The position numbers and the translations under genes were made by a program. Below, in pieces: positions 43,505 to 53,655 of a stretch of 64,000 nucleotides of DNA; position 1 is the stretch's first letter, and every line of letters starts with the position of its first letter. The stretch lies in contig JAGWWF010000001.1 in the NCBI GenBank assembly GCA_018970445.1, positions 1-64,000 on the forward strand, in the 5' to 3' direction. This DNA comes from Alphaproteobacteria bacterium (GTDB taxonomy: Bacteria; Pseudomonadota; Alphaproteobacteria; Sphingomonadales; Sphingomonadaceae). The notes under the pieces were generated by a model that was not told where the DNA came from, did not search any database, and was given only the letters and a program-made list of their open reading frames with translations.

Positions 43505-43870
43505 TCAGACGGTGAAGCTTTCCCCGCAGCCGCACGAACCCTTGGCATTCGGGTTGTTGAACACGAAACCGGCGGTGAAATCATCCTCGCGCCAGTCCAT
43601 CACGCTGCCGATCAGATACATCAGGCTGCCGCCATCGACGAACAGCACGCCGCCGGGGGTTTCGATGCGTTCGTCGCCCGGTTTGGCGGCAGTGACATAG
43701 GCCAGATCATAGGCGAGGCCCGAACAGCCGCGACGCGGGGTGGAGAGGCGCACGCCCACGGCATCGGCCGGGGCCTGTGCGAGGATCTCGGCGATGCGGC
43801 GGGCGCCATTGTCGGTCACCGTCAACGGGGCCGGGCGCGGGCGGCGCAGGGTAGTGGTGGCCGCGTCCAT
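43505..43870 (-). CDS. sufA: A-type iron-sulfur carrier SufA/ErpA family
   Basis: A 121-residue HesB/IscA-type scaffold or carrier that delivers Fe-S clusters. The three conserved cysteines are visible: GCSGLAYDL for the first and GSCGCGESF for the last two. PLTVTDNGARRIAEIL begins the domain. The ATG at 43870 shares one base with the sufT stop. It is the last gene of the suf operon. Confidence 0.92.
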   Translation of the reverse strand: MDAATTTLRRPRPAPLTVTDNGARRIAEILAQAPADAVGVRLSTPRRGCSGLAYDLAYVTAAKPGDERIETPGGVLFVDGGSLMYLIGSVMDWREDDFTAGFVFNNPNAKGSCGCGESFTV

Positions 43871-44337
43871 CACAGCATCCCCATTTCCAGCCGGGCCTCG
43901 TCGCTCATCTTGCCGGGGTCCCAGGCGGGCGTCCACACCAGATTGACATCGGCCGACTGGATGCCGGGCACGGCGCACACCCGCAATTCCACCTCGCCCG
44001 GCATCGATTCGGCGACCGGGCAATGCGGCGTCGTCAGTGTCATGGTGATGATGGCGTGGCCATTGTCGATCTCCACGCCATAGATCAGGCCCAGATCATA
44101 GATGTTCACCGGGATTTCCGGATCATGGATCTGGCGCAGCGCGGCCACCACTTCATCGTGCAGATCGCCGCCCGGCGCCGCGGTCGAGACCGCCTCCGGG
44201 GCGGGGTTGAGGAAGCCATCCAGATAATCCGGCTGGCGGATGCCGGCCTGGGCCTCGGCCACGGCGCGCAGCGGCGGCGCCTTGGCCACCGGGGCGGCCT
44301 CGTTCACTTCTTCCACGGCAAAGGCGCGTTCGGTCAT
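43870..44337 (-). CDS. sufT: SUF-associated MIP18/DUF59 protein SufT
   Basis: A 155-residue protein with an N-terminal variable extension and the MIP18 domain: EVVAALRQIHDPEIPVNIYD, LGLIYGVEIDNG, MTLTTPHCPVAESMPGEVE, VNLVWTPAWDPGKMSDEAR. SufT-type proteins help maturation of Fe-S proteins. Its ATG overlaps the sufS stop by 4 bp. Confidence 0.92.
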   Translation of the reverse strand: MTERAFAVEEVNEAAPVAKAPPLRAVAEAQAGIRQPDYLDGFLNPAPEAVSTAAPGGDLHDEVVAALRQIHDPEIPVNIYDLGLIYGVEIDNGHAIITMTLTTPHCPVAESMPGEVELRVCAVPGIQSADVNLVWTPAWDPGKMSDEARLEMGML

Positions 44338-45554
44338 GCTGCTACCCCAAAAATGCGCGAGACACGGGCAAGCCCATCCACCAGCCGATCGACATCGCGC
44401 GGGCTGGAATAAAGGCCGAAACTGGCACGGGCGGTGGCGGGCACGCCCAGGCGGTGCATCAGCGGCTGGGCGCAATGATGGCCGGCGCGGATGGCCACGC
44501 CGGCTTCATCCAGGATGGTGCCGATATCGTGCGGATGCACGCCGGTCATGGTGAAGCTGAGGATGCCGGCGCTGTCGTCCGGGCCGTGCAGGGTGAGGCT
44601 GTTGATCCCCCGCAGGGCGGCGCGGGCCTGGCGCACCAGCGCGGCTTCGTGGGCATGGATGCGATCCAGCCCGATGCTTTCGACATAATCAATGGCGGCG
44701 GCAAGACCGATGACGCCTTCGATATGCGGCGTGCCGGCTTCGAAGCGGCCGGGCGGCGGGGCATATGTTGTCTTTTCGAACGTCACCGTTTCGATCATGG
44801 CACCGCCGCCGGCCCAGGGCGGCATCGAGTCCAGGATGTCCGCCCGCGCCCACAACACGCCGATGCCGGTCGGGCCATAAAGCTTGTGGCCGGACAGAAC
44901 ATAGAAATCGCAGCCCAGCGCGCCCATGTCGAGCGCGAGGCGCGGCGCGGCCTGGCAGCCATCAACAAGGCAGAGCGCACCGATCGCGTGCGCCGCATCG
45001 GCAATCCGGCGCACATCGGCGGTGCCGCCCAGCACATTGGACACATGGGCGATGCTGACCAGCCGGGTTTCGGGCCGGATCAGGGCGATCAGGGCTGCTT
45101 CGTCGACACGGCCATCGGCCGTGAGCGGGGCGACATCGAGCCGCGCACCGCTGCGTTCGCACAGCAACTGCCACGGCACGATGTTGCTGTGATGCTCCAG
45201 CGCAGAAATCAGGATGCGGTCGCCTGTCCGCAGGCGCTGGCCCCAGCTGTTGGCGACCAGATTGATGCCTTCGGTGGCACCGCGCACGAACACCACTTCA
45301 TCCGGGCTGGCCGCGCCGAGGAAGCGGGCCACGCGGGCGCGGGCCTCTTCGAACCGCAAGGTCATCGTGGCGCTGCGTTCATAGACGCCGCGATGCACGG
45401 TGGCATAATCGGGGCCATAGCAGCGGGCGATGGCATCGATCACCGCTTGCGGTTTCTGCGCCGTCGCCGCCGTGTCGAGATAGGCCCAATCGCCGGCAAG
45501 GCCGGGAAAATCGCCCTTCCGATCAAGCAACGGCAAGGCGGTGGCCACTGTCAC
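44334..45554 (-). CDS. sufS: Cysteine desulfurase SufS
   Basis: A 406-residue PLP-dependent class II cysteine desulfurase that supplies sulfur for cluster assembly. Signatures are YLDTAATAQKPQAVIDAI, NLVANSWGQRL, ALEHHSNIVPWQ, the PLP lysine in LSGHKLYGPTGIG, and the catalytic cysteine in IRAGHHCAQPLMHRLG. No sufE gene is in this operon. It overlaps sufD and sufT by 4 bp each. Confidence 0.96.
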   Translation of the reverse strand: MTVATALPLLDRKGDFPGLAGDWAYLDTAATAQKPQAVIDAIARCYGPDYATVHRGVYERSATMTLRFEEARARVARFLGAASPDEVVFVRGATEGINLVANSWGQRLRTGDRILISALEHHSNIVPWQLLCERSGARLDVAPLTADGRVDEAALIALIRPETRLVSIAHVSNVLGGTADVRRIADAAHAIGALCLVDGCQAAPRLALDMGALGCDFYVLSGHKLYGPTGIGVLWARADILDSMPPWAGGGAMIETVTFEKTTYAPPPGRFEAGTPHIEGVIGLAAAIDYVESIGLDRIHAHEAALVRQARAALRGINSLTLHGPDDSAGILSFTMTGVHPHDIGTILDEAGVAIRAGHHCAQPLMHRLGVPATARASFGLYSSPRDVDRLVDGLARVSRIFGVAA

Positions 45555-46281
45555 GCTGCCGCCTCCAGGCGGGCGCTGATCGCCGCGTCCAGTGCTTCGG
45601 TGGTCGCTTCGTCAAGGCCGTCAAGGGCGTCGGACAGGAAGGCGCGGGTGAGCAGGGCGCGCGCCTGGGCGGGGGCGATGCCGCGGCTGGTCAGATAGAA
45701 CAGCGCATTGCGGTCAAGCTCACCAATGGCGGCGCCATGGGCGCATTTCACATCGTCGGCAAAGATTTCCAGCTCCGGCTTGGCGTTGGCGGTCGCGCCC
45801 CGGTTCAGCAGGATGGCCTTGAACGACTGGCTGGCATCGGTCTTCTGGCCTTCGCGCGCCACGGCCACCTGGCCCAGATAGGATGTGGTGGCGCTGCCGC
45901 CGGCCACCGCCCGCACGATCTGCCGGCTGGTGGCACCGGGGCCGACATGGCGCACCGTGGTGACCAGTTCGATGGTTTGCGCGGCCGAGCCGATCAACAC
46001 GCAACCCAGCTGGAAATCGGCCCCGTCATGCAGCGTCACATCCAGCGCGATGCGGCCATAATCGCGGCCACCATCGATGATGGTGTAGCGGCAGGTCGAT
46101 CCGGCGCCGACACTGATGGCGAGGTGGCGGATGGCCGGGCTGGCGGCATCCGTGATGATGATGTCGGCATGGCTGTTGCCGGCCGGCACCACGATCGGCT
46201 CCACCGCCACCGGCCAATGGCGGGCAACTGCGGCCAGATCGCTGTAACGCCAGGCTTCCTGTTTGCGGGTGGGCAAGGCGA

Positions 46282-46285
<4 letters not shown>
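45551..46285 (-). CDS. sufD: Fe-S scaffold subunit SufD
   Basis: A 244-residue SufD-type protein, shorter than the E. coli one (about 420), as in many Alphaproteobacteria. LPTRKQEAWRYSDLAAVARH opens it. The SufBD beta-helix follows, with VRHVGPGATSRQIVRAVAGG, and the C-terminal signature FADDVKCAHGAAIGELDRNA plus FYLTSRGIAPAQARALL. It forms the SufBC2D scaffold with SufB and SufC. Confidence 0.95.
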
Positions 46286-47022
<737 letters not shown>

Positions 47023-47033
47023 GGGGGGCCTTC

Positions 47034-47420
47034 TCAGTTCATCTGGTTCTGGCGCTTGACGATGGCAACCACCGCATTTTCGCGCAGTTCTTTTTCGATC
47101 ACGCCCACGCTGGCCAGCGCGACGGCTTCGGCCTGGTTGGGTGTGTGGTTCGGATGGCCAAAGCGGTCGAACGAGGCGACCTTCAGCGTGAGGGCATTGC
47201 GGATCGGGCGGCACGCCTTGACCGCCGCGATGGCGATGCTGCCGGCCGGATCCTTCGCCACATCGGCTGCGGCGATGCGTTCGTCCACACAGGTCTGGAA
47301 ATCGATCGTCAGCCGGTCGAGCTCGGCGCGAAGCTGCTGGCCCTTGGGATCGGGGCGCGGCGGCGCGGCATCGCAGGCGGCGAGCAACAGCAACGGCATC
47401 AGGGCCAGCGGCCGCCTCAT
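47034..47420 (-). CDS. Hypothetical lipoprotein inside the suf operon
   Basis: A 128-residue predicted lipoprotein: signal [16 protein letters not shown] with the lipobox LAAC, a charged helical part (QQLRAELDRLTIDFQTCVDE) and a second conserved-looking block (VKACRPIRNALTLKVASFDR). I know of no function. It lies exactly between sufB (1-bp overlap) and sufC (11-bp gap), so it is transcribed with the SUF system, although it is predicted to be in the envelope. Confidence 0.75.
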   Translation of the reverse strand: MRRPLALMPLLLLAACDAAPPRPDPKGQQLRAELDRLTIDFQTCVDERIAAADVAKDPAGSIAIAAVKACRPIRNALTLKVASFDRFGHPNHTPNQAEAVALASVGVIEKELRENAVVAIVKRQNQMN

Positions 47421-48931
47421 CAGCCAACACTGCCTTCCAGGCTGATGCCAAGCAGCTTCTGCGCCTCGACGGCAAACTCCATCGGCAGCTGCTGCAGCAC
47501 CTCACGGCAGAAGCCGTTGACGATCAGGCCGACAGCGGCTTCCGCATCCAGGCCGCGCGACTGGGCATAGAAAAGCTGATCGTCGCTGATCTTCGACGTG
47601 GTCGCCTCATGCTCGATGGTGGCGCTGGGATTGCGCACCTCGATATAGGGCACGGTGTGGGCGCCGCAGTTGCTGCCGAGCAGCAGGCTGTCGCACTGGG
47701 TGAAGTTGCGCGCGCCCTCCGCGGTTGCCGCCACCCGCACCAGCCCGCGATAGGTGCCGTTCGATCGGCCGGCCGAAATGCCCTTGGAGACGATGGTGGA
47801 CGTTGAGCCCTTGCCGATGTGGATCATCTTGGTGCCGGTATCGGCCTGCTGGCAATTGTTGGTCACCGCCACCGAATAGAATTCGCCCACGCTGTTTTCG
47901 CCCGACAGCACGCAGCTGGGATATTTCCAGGTGATGGCGCTGCCGGTTTCCACCTGGGTCCAGCTCACCTTGCTGTTCTTCCCCAGGCAGTTGGCGCGCT
48001 TGGTGACGAAATTGTAGATGCCGCCCCTGCCGTCGGCATCGCCGGGATACCAGTTCTGCACGGTGCTGTACTTGATCTCGGCATCATCCAGCGCGACCAG
48101 CTCCACCACCGCGGCGTGCAGCTGGTTTTCATCGCGCATCGGCGCCGTGCAGCCTTCGAGATAGGAAACATAGGCCCGCTTGTCGGCGATGATCAGCGTG
48201 CGTTCGAACTGGCCGGTGTTGGCGGCATTGATGCGGAAATAGGTGGAAAGCTCCATCGGGCAGCGCACGCCTTCGGGAATGTAGACGAAGGTGCCATCGG
48301 AAAAGACCGCGCTGTTCAGGCAGGCAAAATAATTGTCAGTCACGGGCACGACGCTGCCCAGCCACTTCTTCACCAGATCGGGGAATTCCTTCACCGCTTC
48401 CGAGATGGACAGGAAGATCACGCCAGCCTTGCGCAGTTCCTCGCGGAAGGTGGTGGCCACCGACACACTGTCGAACACGGCGTCCACCGCAATCTTGCGC
48501 GCGCCTTCAACCCCGGCCAGCACCTTCTGCTCCTCGATCGGGATGCCGAGCTTTTCATAAGTGCGGCGGATTTCGGGATCGAGTTCGTCGAGCGAGGCGA
48601 GAGTCGGCTTCGCCTTGGGCGCGGCGTAATAATAGGCGTCCTGATAATCGATCGGTGCAATGTTCAGCTTGGCCCAGTCCGGGCTTTCCATCGCCTCCCA
48701 CTTGGCAAAGGCCTTCAGCCGCCAGTCGAGCAGCCATTGCGGCTCCCCCTTCTTGGCGGAGATGTAGCGCACCGTGTCGGTGGTCAGCCCCTTGGGCGCC
48801 ATTTCCGATTCGACATCGGCGGTGAAACCCCATTTGTAGGTGGCCAGATCATCCACCGCCGCGCGGGCCTGCGCGTCCTGGATGGGGGCCTCAACAGCGG
48901 TCACCGTGTCGGCAGACACTTCGTCAGACAT
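47420..48931 (-). CDS. sufB: Fe-S scaffold subunit SufB
   Basis: A 503-residue SufB. Diagnostic blocks are [99 protein letters not shown], and the C-terminal [20 protein letters not shown]. It is the core scaffold on which the cluster is built. It is the first structural gene after the Rrf2 regulator, 22 bp downstream. Confidence 0.97.
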   Translation of the reverse strand: MSDEVSADTVTAVEAPIQDAQARAAVDDLATYKWGFTADVESEMAPKGLTTDTVRYISAKKGEPQWLLDWRLKAFAKWEAMESPDWAKLNIAPIDYQDAYYYAAPKAKPTLASLDELDPEIRRTYEKLGIPIEEQKVLAGVEGARKIAVDAVFDSVSVATTFREELRKAGVIFLSISEAVKEFPDLVKKWLGSVVPVTDNYFACLNSAVFSDGTFVYIPEGVRCPMELSTYFRINAANTGQFERTLIIADKRAYVSYLEGCTAPMRDENQLHAAVVELVALDDAEIKYSTVQNWYPGDADGRGGIYNFVTKRANCLGKNSKVSWTQVETGSAITWKYPSCVLSGENSVGEFYSVAVTNNCQQADTGTKMIHIGKGSTSTIVSKGISAGRSNGTYRGLVRVAATAEGARNFTQCDSLLLGSNCGAHTVPYIEVRNPSATIEHEATTSKISDDQLFYAQSRGLDAEAAVGLIVNGFCREVLQQLPMEFAVEAQKLLGISLEGSVG

Positions 48932-48953
48932 GGTTTGACACTTTCCGGTTCGT

Positions 48954-49400
48954 TCAGTCTGCCAACGCGGTGGCTGGCACCGGTGCCGCCGCTGCCGCCG
49001 GCTTCACCAGATCGGCCAGCGAGACGGCCGCAAGCGCGCCCCGCACAGCCTGGTTGATCGGGGGCCAGTGGCCCCGGATCGCGCAATGGCCTTCCATGGC
49101 GCAATCCTGCACATCGCCCGAAACGCAGCTGGTCAGCGCGATCGGACCATCCACCGCCTCGACGATTTCGGCCACGCTGATCGCTGCCGGATCGCGCGAC
49201 AGGCTGAACCCGCCCGCTGCCCCGCGTGACGCCGTCAACAGGCCGCCACGGGCCAATGTGCCCATCAGCTTGGCCACGGTGGGCGGCGGGATCATGGTCA
49301 ATTCCGATACCCGCGCCGCCGACAGCCTGGCCGACGTGTCGCGCGCGGCAGCGGTCATCACCACCACGGCGTAATCGGCAAGATTGGTCAGGCGAATCAA
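48954..49400 (-). CDS. Rrf2 family regulator of the suf operon (SufR/IscR type)
   Basis: A 148-residue Rrf2 regulator of the SUF-associated type. [20 protein letters not shown] is the family N-terminus, [20 protein letters not shown] the recognition helix and wing, and three cysteines ([17 protein letters not shown]) can bind an Fe-S cluster. The TTG at 49400 is chosen: homologues begin M-I/L-R-L-T. The upstream ATG (49442) lies between the -10 box and the expected transcription start of the only good promoter. It is the first gene of the suf operon and probably represses it when clusters are plentiful. Confidence 0.9.
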   Translation of the reverse strand: MIRLTNLADYAVVVMTAAARDTSARLSAARVSELTMIPPPTVAKLMGTLARGGLLTASRGAAGGFSLSRDPAAISVAEIVEAVDGPIALTSCVSGDVQDCAMEGHCAIRGHWPPINQAVRGALAAVSLADLVKPAAAAAPVPATALAD

Positions 49401-49442
49401 CGTGACCTGCGCTTTCAGGGCAAAGTGGACAAATCTGGTCAT

Positions 49443-49471
49443 GTTATGCGGGGCTGGTCCGCAATAGTCAA
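49443..49471 (-). promoter_or_regulatory. Promoter of the suf operon
   Basis: On the minus strand TTGACT (49471-49466) and CATAAC (49448-49443) are separated by exactly 17 bases, giving 5/6 and 4/6 matches to sigma-70 boxes. Transcription should begin near 49436, about 35 bases before the TTG start of the regulator gene. Confidence 0.55.
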
Positions 49472-49526
49472 GATTTGCCTGCGGTTGCGGCTGACGGCCG
49501 CTGCTTTTGCCGCAGCGCCGGGCGCT

Positions 49527-50375
49527 TCAGGCGATCAGGGCCAGGCGCGGCAGGCCGGGCATCTGGCGCCGGCGCAGGATGGTCAGCCGCGTCACCGGGG
49601 CGGCTTCGGCCAGGAAACGCGCCGGAGTCAGGCCGGTGAAGGCACGAAATTCCCGGATGAAATGCGCCTGGTCGTAAAAGGCGTCTGCGGCGGCATCGGC
49701 CCAGCCTTGCGCCTCACCAGTGGCGAGCCGCACCGCGGCACCCAGCGCGCGATATTTGCGCGCCAAGAGCTTGGGCGGCGCCCCATAGAGCCGCTGGCAC
49801 AGGCGCTCGACCGATCGGGCCGACATGCCCGATGCCCCCACCAGCTGATCGACATCGGGGTTGGCGCTGTCGGTCAGCCAGGCATCGGCCAGGCGGGTGA
49901 ACCAGGCGTTGCCGTCGCGGGCATCGGCCAGTCTTTGCCCCAGAACTGCATCGACCAGCGCGCAGCGGCGGGCGTCATCGCCAGCATTGGCCATGGCCTC
50001 CAGCAGCCGGGCCACGCTGGCGGCCGGCCACACCCCGGCCAGATCCACCGCCGTATCGGCCAGTTCCCCGGCCGGGACTCCCACCAGCTCGGCCCAGCCG
50101 CGCGGCAGCAGCCCGATGCCGAACAGGGCCAGCCGGCCATTGGCGCGATAATGCACGGGCGCGCTCGTTGGCCCCTGCAGCACTGCGCCGTGCCCGCTGC
50201 ACAGCCGGCCGTCGCCATATTCATTGACGGCGGCCCCCGCCGCCACCAGGCGGATCTGCCCCAATTCGGCGCGCATCAGATCGGCAAAGGCCGGCAGGCT
50301 GGATTCAAACCAGTAATAGGACGAGACATGCGCCCTGAGCGCCGGCGCCGGCTGGAAATAGCGGATCGCGATCAT
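49527..50375 (-). CDS. AraC family transcriptional regulator
   Basis: A 282-residue regulator with a variable N-terminal sensing domain (YFQPAPALRAHVSSYYWFES, as in DUF6597-type AraC proteins) and a C-terminal double helix-turn-helix. The latter is seen as LVGASGMSARSVERLCQRLY and FYDQAHFIREFRAFTGLTPA. The ATG at 50375 has GGAGAGGGG upstream. Its target is unknown. A strong terminator lies 68 bp upstream of the start in the direction of its transcription, so the leader may be attenuated or belong to a separate small RNA. Confidence 0.88.
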   Translation of the reverse strand: MIAIRYFQPAPALRAHVSSYYWFESSLPAFADLMRAELGQIRLVAAGAAVNEYGDGRLCSGHGAVLQGPTSAPVHYRANGRLALFGIGLLPRGWAELVGVPAGELADTAVDLAGVWPAASVARLLEAMANAGDDARRCALVDAVLGQRLADARDGNAWFTRLADAWLTDSANPDVDQLVGASGMSARSVERLCQRLYGAPPKLLARKYRALGAAVRLATGEAQGWADAAADAFYDQAHFIREFRAFTGLTPARFLAEAAPVTRLTILRRRQMPGLPRLALIA

Positions 50376-50440
50376 GCCCCTCTCCGGCGCCGGGCCGATA
50401 ACGGCAAACCACATTATACGCGCAAATTACAGTTCACGAT

Positions 50441-50600
50441 GCAAAAAAAACGGCCCGAACATGCAATGTCCGGGCCGCTGAGTTGCGGGCGTGCCGCCAG
50501 GGCGACACGCCGCGGGTCGCGCATTGGGAGTAGCGGCAAGTGCGGGCCTGATATTGTAGATTTCCGACAGATCGGCCTGTGGTGATGAACAGGGGTGATT
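50441..50600 (-). ncRNA. Candidate small RNA or attenuator leader
   Basis: On the minus strand an 11-bp hairpin (50488-50511, GGCGTGTCGCC/GGCGGCACGCC, with a G-U pair that exists only on this strand) precedes the terminator. This gives two stem-loops and a U8 tail. It lies between the divergent AraC-type and M24 peptidase genes. The 5' end and any function are unknown. Confidence 0.4.
50443..50477 (-). terminator. Minus-strand intrinsic terminator upstream of the AraC-type gene
   Basis: CGGCCCG (50451-50457) pairs with CGGGCCG (50471-50477), with a further ACA/TGT helix and one A-C mismatch inside. On the minus strand the stem is followed by eight consecutive T (complement of 50443-50450). 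No gene on the minus strand ends here, so it must terminate a leader or a small RNA that starts between about 50500 and 50640. Confidence 0.75.
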
Positions 50601-50645
50601 CCCGCGTCGAGCCGGACTACATCTGGGCGCGCACAGGAGACGATC

Positions 50646-51989
50646 ATGAAGATGCTGCTTGCCGCCTTGCTGCTGGCCACCACCCAGCCTTCCATCGCAT
50701 TTGCGCAGGATTATCAGCGACCGGCGGTGCCGCCGCTGCGCGATCGGGTTGCCACCCACGACCGGCTGGTCAGGGCCCGGCTTGACCAAGTGGTGCCCAG
50801 GATCATGCGCGAAGTTGGCGTGGACATGTGGGTGCTGGTGGCGTCGGAATATAATGAGGACCCGGTGGTGAAGGCCATGCTGCCCGCCACCTGGGCATCG
50901 GCGCGGCGGCGCATGGTGCTGATCTTCTTCGATCGCGGGCCGCAACAGGGCGTGGAGCGGCTGGCCATCGCCCGTTACCCGGTGGGCGATCTGTTCCCGT
51001 CGCTGTGGAACCCCGAACAGCAGCCCGAACAATGGGCGCGCGTTGCCCAGGTGATTGCCGAACGCAACCCGAAGCGCATCGCGGTCAACATCAGCCGGGA
51101 TTTTGCCCTGGCCGATGGCCTGGCGACCGGCGAACATCGCCAGCTGCTGGCGGCGCTGGGCCCGATGGCCAGCCGCATCGAAAGCCACGACCGGCTGGCG
51201 CTGGGTGTGCTGGAAACCCGCACGCCAGAGGATATGGACGTGTATCAGGGCATCATGCGGGTTGCCCACAGCCTGATCCCGGAAGGTTTGTCGGAAAAGG
51301 TCATCACGCCCGGCGTCACCACCACCCAGGATGTGGTGTGGTGGTATCGTGAACGGCTGGCCGATCTGCGGCAGGATGCCTGGTGCCAGCCATCGGTGAC
51401 GGTGCAGCGCGCCACTGGCCCCGGCATTGTGCCCGGCCGCCAGACCCTGCCCGACAATGTGGTGATCATGCCCGGCGATCTGCTGCATGTCGATTTCTGC
51501 GCCGGCATGCTGGGCCTGAAGACCGATACGCAGCAGCTGGCCTATGTTCTGCGCCCCGGCGAGACCGATGCACCGGCCGGCCTGAAGGCGGGCATGGCGG
51601 CAGCCAACAAGGTGCAGGATGCGCTCGTGGCCAGCTTCAGGACCGGGCTGACCGGCAACGAGGTGCTGGCCGCTGCCCGCCAGAGGGCGATTGCCGCCGG
51701 CACCAATCCGATCATCTACACCCACTCGATCGGCCTGCACGGCCACGGTGCCGGGCCGTGGATCGGCAGTTGGGAGAATCAGAACCCGATTGCCGGCCGC
51801 GGCGATTATCGCATCTATCCCGATACGGCCTGGTCGATCGAGCTGGCGGCGCTGGCCAACGTGCCTGAATGGGGCGGCGCGCAGGTGCGGTTCCCGCTGG
51901 AGGTCGACGGCTTCTGGAACGGCAGCAGCTGGCGCTGGATCGATGGCCGGCAGACCCAGTTGATGCTGATCCCGCGCGCACCGAAGTGA
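50646..51989 (+). CDS. Exported M24 family metallopeptidase (Xaa-Pro peptidase-like)
   Basis: A 447-residue pita-bread metallopeptidase with a signal peptide (AALLLATTQPSIAFAQ), hence periplasmic. All five metal ligands can be assigned: the two Asp in HVDFCAGMLGLKTD, His in HSIGLHGHGAGP, Glu in WSIELAALA, and the last Glu in FPLEVDGFW. The N-terminal creatinase-like domain (MWVLVASEYNEDP) is present. It would cut Xaa-Pro dipeptides or a related substrate. It converges with the DUF885 gene, 6 bp apart. GGAG lies upstream of the ATG. Confidence 0.9.
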   Translation: MKMLLAALLLATTQPSIAFAQDYQRPAVPPLRDRVATHDRLVRARLDQVVPRIMREVGVDMWVLVASEYNEDPVVKAMLPATWASARRRMVLIFFDRGPQQGVERLAIARYPVGDLFPSLWNPEQQPEQWARVAQVIAERNPKRIAVNISRDFALADGLATGEHRQLLAALGPMASRIESHDRLALGVLETRTPEDMDVYQGIMRVAHSLIPEGLSEKVITPGVTTTQDVVWWYRERLADLRQDAWCQPSVTVQRATGPGIVPGRQTLPDNVVIMPGDLLHVDFCAGMLGLKTDTQQLAYVLRPGETDAPAGLKAGMAAANKVQDALVASFRTGLTGNEVLAAARQRAIAAGTNPIIYTHSIGLHGHGAGPWIGSWENQNPIAGRGDYRIYPDTAWSIELAALANVPEWGGAQVRFPLEVDGFWNGSSWRWIDGRQTQLMLIPRAPK

Positions 51990-51995
51990 TGTGGC

Positions 51996-53606
51996 CTATT
52001 CGGTCGGTTTCACCCCCAGCCACTGCTGCCGGATCAGGCTGACCGGGATCATGCCAAAGCTCCCCAGCCGGTCATAGAAACCCTTCACGGAGAAACGGTC
52101 TCCGGCCAGGCCGGCGCGTTCCTGTTCGGCCAGTTCAGCGAACAATTGCTCGATCTGCGCCTTGCCGGTGATGTAGCTGGGGCCATAGCCGGGCTGGCGC
52201 AGATACATCGTCTGTTCAAAGCCCAGCAGCGGCAGGTCAGGGCTCATCCAGCCATTGGGCGTGCGATTGACCTGCATGGCCATGGCCGCCTTCAGATCGA
52301 TCCGGTTGGCTGTCGCATACAGGGCGGCCAGCCCGCGCGCCGCCCGCTGCGCCTGCATGATCCACACCACCTCGCGGCTGCGCGGTTCCTTGTCGAACAG
52401 GCCGGCATCCAGCATCATCACCTCCATGGCGGTGGCGTTGCCTTCGGCCCGGCTGACCCAGATATTGTACAGCAACGGGCCGCGCCGGATTGGCGAGGGG
52501 TGCGGGCGTTCGCGCATCTCGGCCAGATCCCACCAGTGATAGAAATGCGCAAACAGGCTGTTGGGCGCCCGCCCCTGCGCAATCGCAAAGAAATTCTGGC
52601 GTTCGGGCGGCACCCAGCTGCCAATGCGTTTGGCCAGTTCGGGCTGCATCCACGGTTGGATGGTGGCAATCCCGGTCTTGTCCATGAAGCGGATGAAATG
52701 ATCGATATCGGCCAGGCTCTTGGCGTCCCACTCGGCCTGATTGCCCGGGCTGGTCAAGGCCGGCAGCGCCTTGTGGTGGTTCTCTTCCAGCCGCAGCCCG
52801 GCATGGGCGCGGGCCAGTTCGCGTTGCAGGATCGCCACCTCGTCCGACCAGCTGTAAGGGGACAGCTGCACATGCTTGAGATACCAGTTGTAGGCATCGA
52901 CCCCCACGCCCGATGGCCCGGTCTTCCTGGGCGCTTCGGCCTTCACCCAGGCGATGAAATCCTCGGTCGCGGCCAGGGCGGCGGCGGTGGCGCGTTCGGC
53001 TGGCCTGTGGCCCTTCACCTTGCCCTGCAGGTCGCGCAGCGCATCGGCCTGTTCGGCGAGGGGAACCACGCTGGCATTCCACAGATCGGCGGCATTGCCC
53101 GTCAGATTGCCGCGCGCCTGGGCCAGCAGCGGCGGGATATGGGCCAGCTCGGCGGCCAGCCGGGCAGCCTCGTCCTTGCCGAGCGGGAAACTGTAGTGCC
53201 ACAGATCGATGGGCGCGATGTGCACAGGGCCTTCGTGGGCCGGTGTATCGCTCTGCGCCGTCCAGATGCTGACATACCAGGCCGGATCAAGCGCCCACGG
53301 CTGCGCCGTTTCCAGATCGAACTTCAGCCCGTTCATTTCGGCCCGCACCAGCTGCCAGTCCACCCGGTCGGCCACGGCCCAGCCGCTGGTGTCGATGGCA
53401 GTCAGCCGCGCCTCGAACTGCTTCAGCCCGGCAGCGCGGGCGGTGGTGGCCGCCGGTGTGTAATCGGGCACGCCGCTGGCCGGGCGGGAATCGTGCCAGC
53501 GCCGCCAATCGGCAAACAAGGCATGAAGATCGGCCGGGCTGGCCGCCCGGGCCGGGGCCAGCGCCGCCAGCAGCAACGCACACAGCAGGAACAGGCGCGC
53601 CATCAT
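51996..53606 (-). CDS. Exported DUF885 family protein
   Basis: A 536-residue DUF885 protein with a signal peptide (LLCALLLAALAPARA). Family marks are SVVPLAEQADALRDLQGKVK, VGVDAYNWYLKHVQLSPYSW, LARAHAGLRLEENHHKALPA, RAEGNATAMEVMMLDAGLFD (the E in the M32-like metal site region) and GYGPSYITGKAQIEQL. DUF885 resembles M32/M3-type metallopeptidases, but activity is rarely shown. GGAGGG precedes two ATGs (53606, 53603). Confidence 0.85.
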   Translation of the reverse strand: MMARLFLLCALLLAALAPARAASPADLHALFADWRRWHDSRPASGVPDYTPAATTARAAGLKQFEARLTAIDTSGWAVADRVDWQLVRAEMNGLKFDLETAQPWALDPAWYVSIWTAQSDTPAHEGPVHIAPIDLWHYSFPLGKDEAARLAAELAHIPPLLAQARGNLTGNAADLWNASVVPLAEQADALRDLQGKVKGHRPAERATAAALAATEDFIAWVKAEAPRKTGPSGVGVDAYNWYLKHVQLSPYSWSDEVAILQRELARAHAGLRLEENHHKALPALTSPGNQAEWDAKSLADIDHFIRFMDKTGIATIQPWMQPELAKRIGSWVPPERQNFFAIAQGRAPNSLFAHFYHWWDLAEMRERPHPSPIRRGPLLYNIWVSRAEGNATAMEVMMLDAGLFDKEPRSREVVWIMQAQRAARGLAALYATANRIDLKAAMAMQVNRTPNGWMSPDLPLLGFEQTMYLRQPGYGPSYITGKAQIEQLFAELAEQERAGLAGDRFSVKGFYDRLGSFGMIPVSLIRQQWLGVKPTE

Positions 53607-53655
53607 CACTCCCTCCGCAACACTTCATGGCGTTCATGGCACGGATCGCGCGCCG

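Noticed and set aside
47023-47505. Extended N-terminus for SufC
   Set aside because: The frame stays open upstream, but that part overlaps the lipoprotein gene in another frame and is not SufC-like; the ATG at 47022 gives the standard start.
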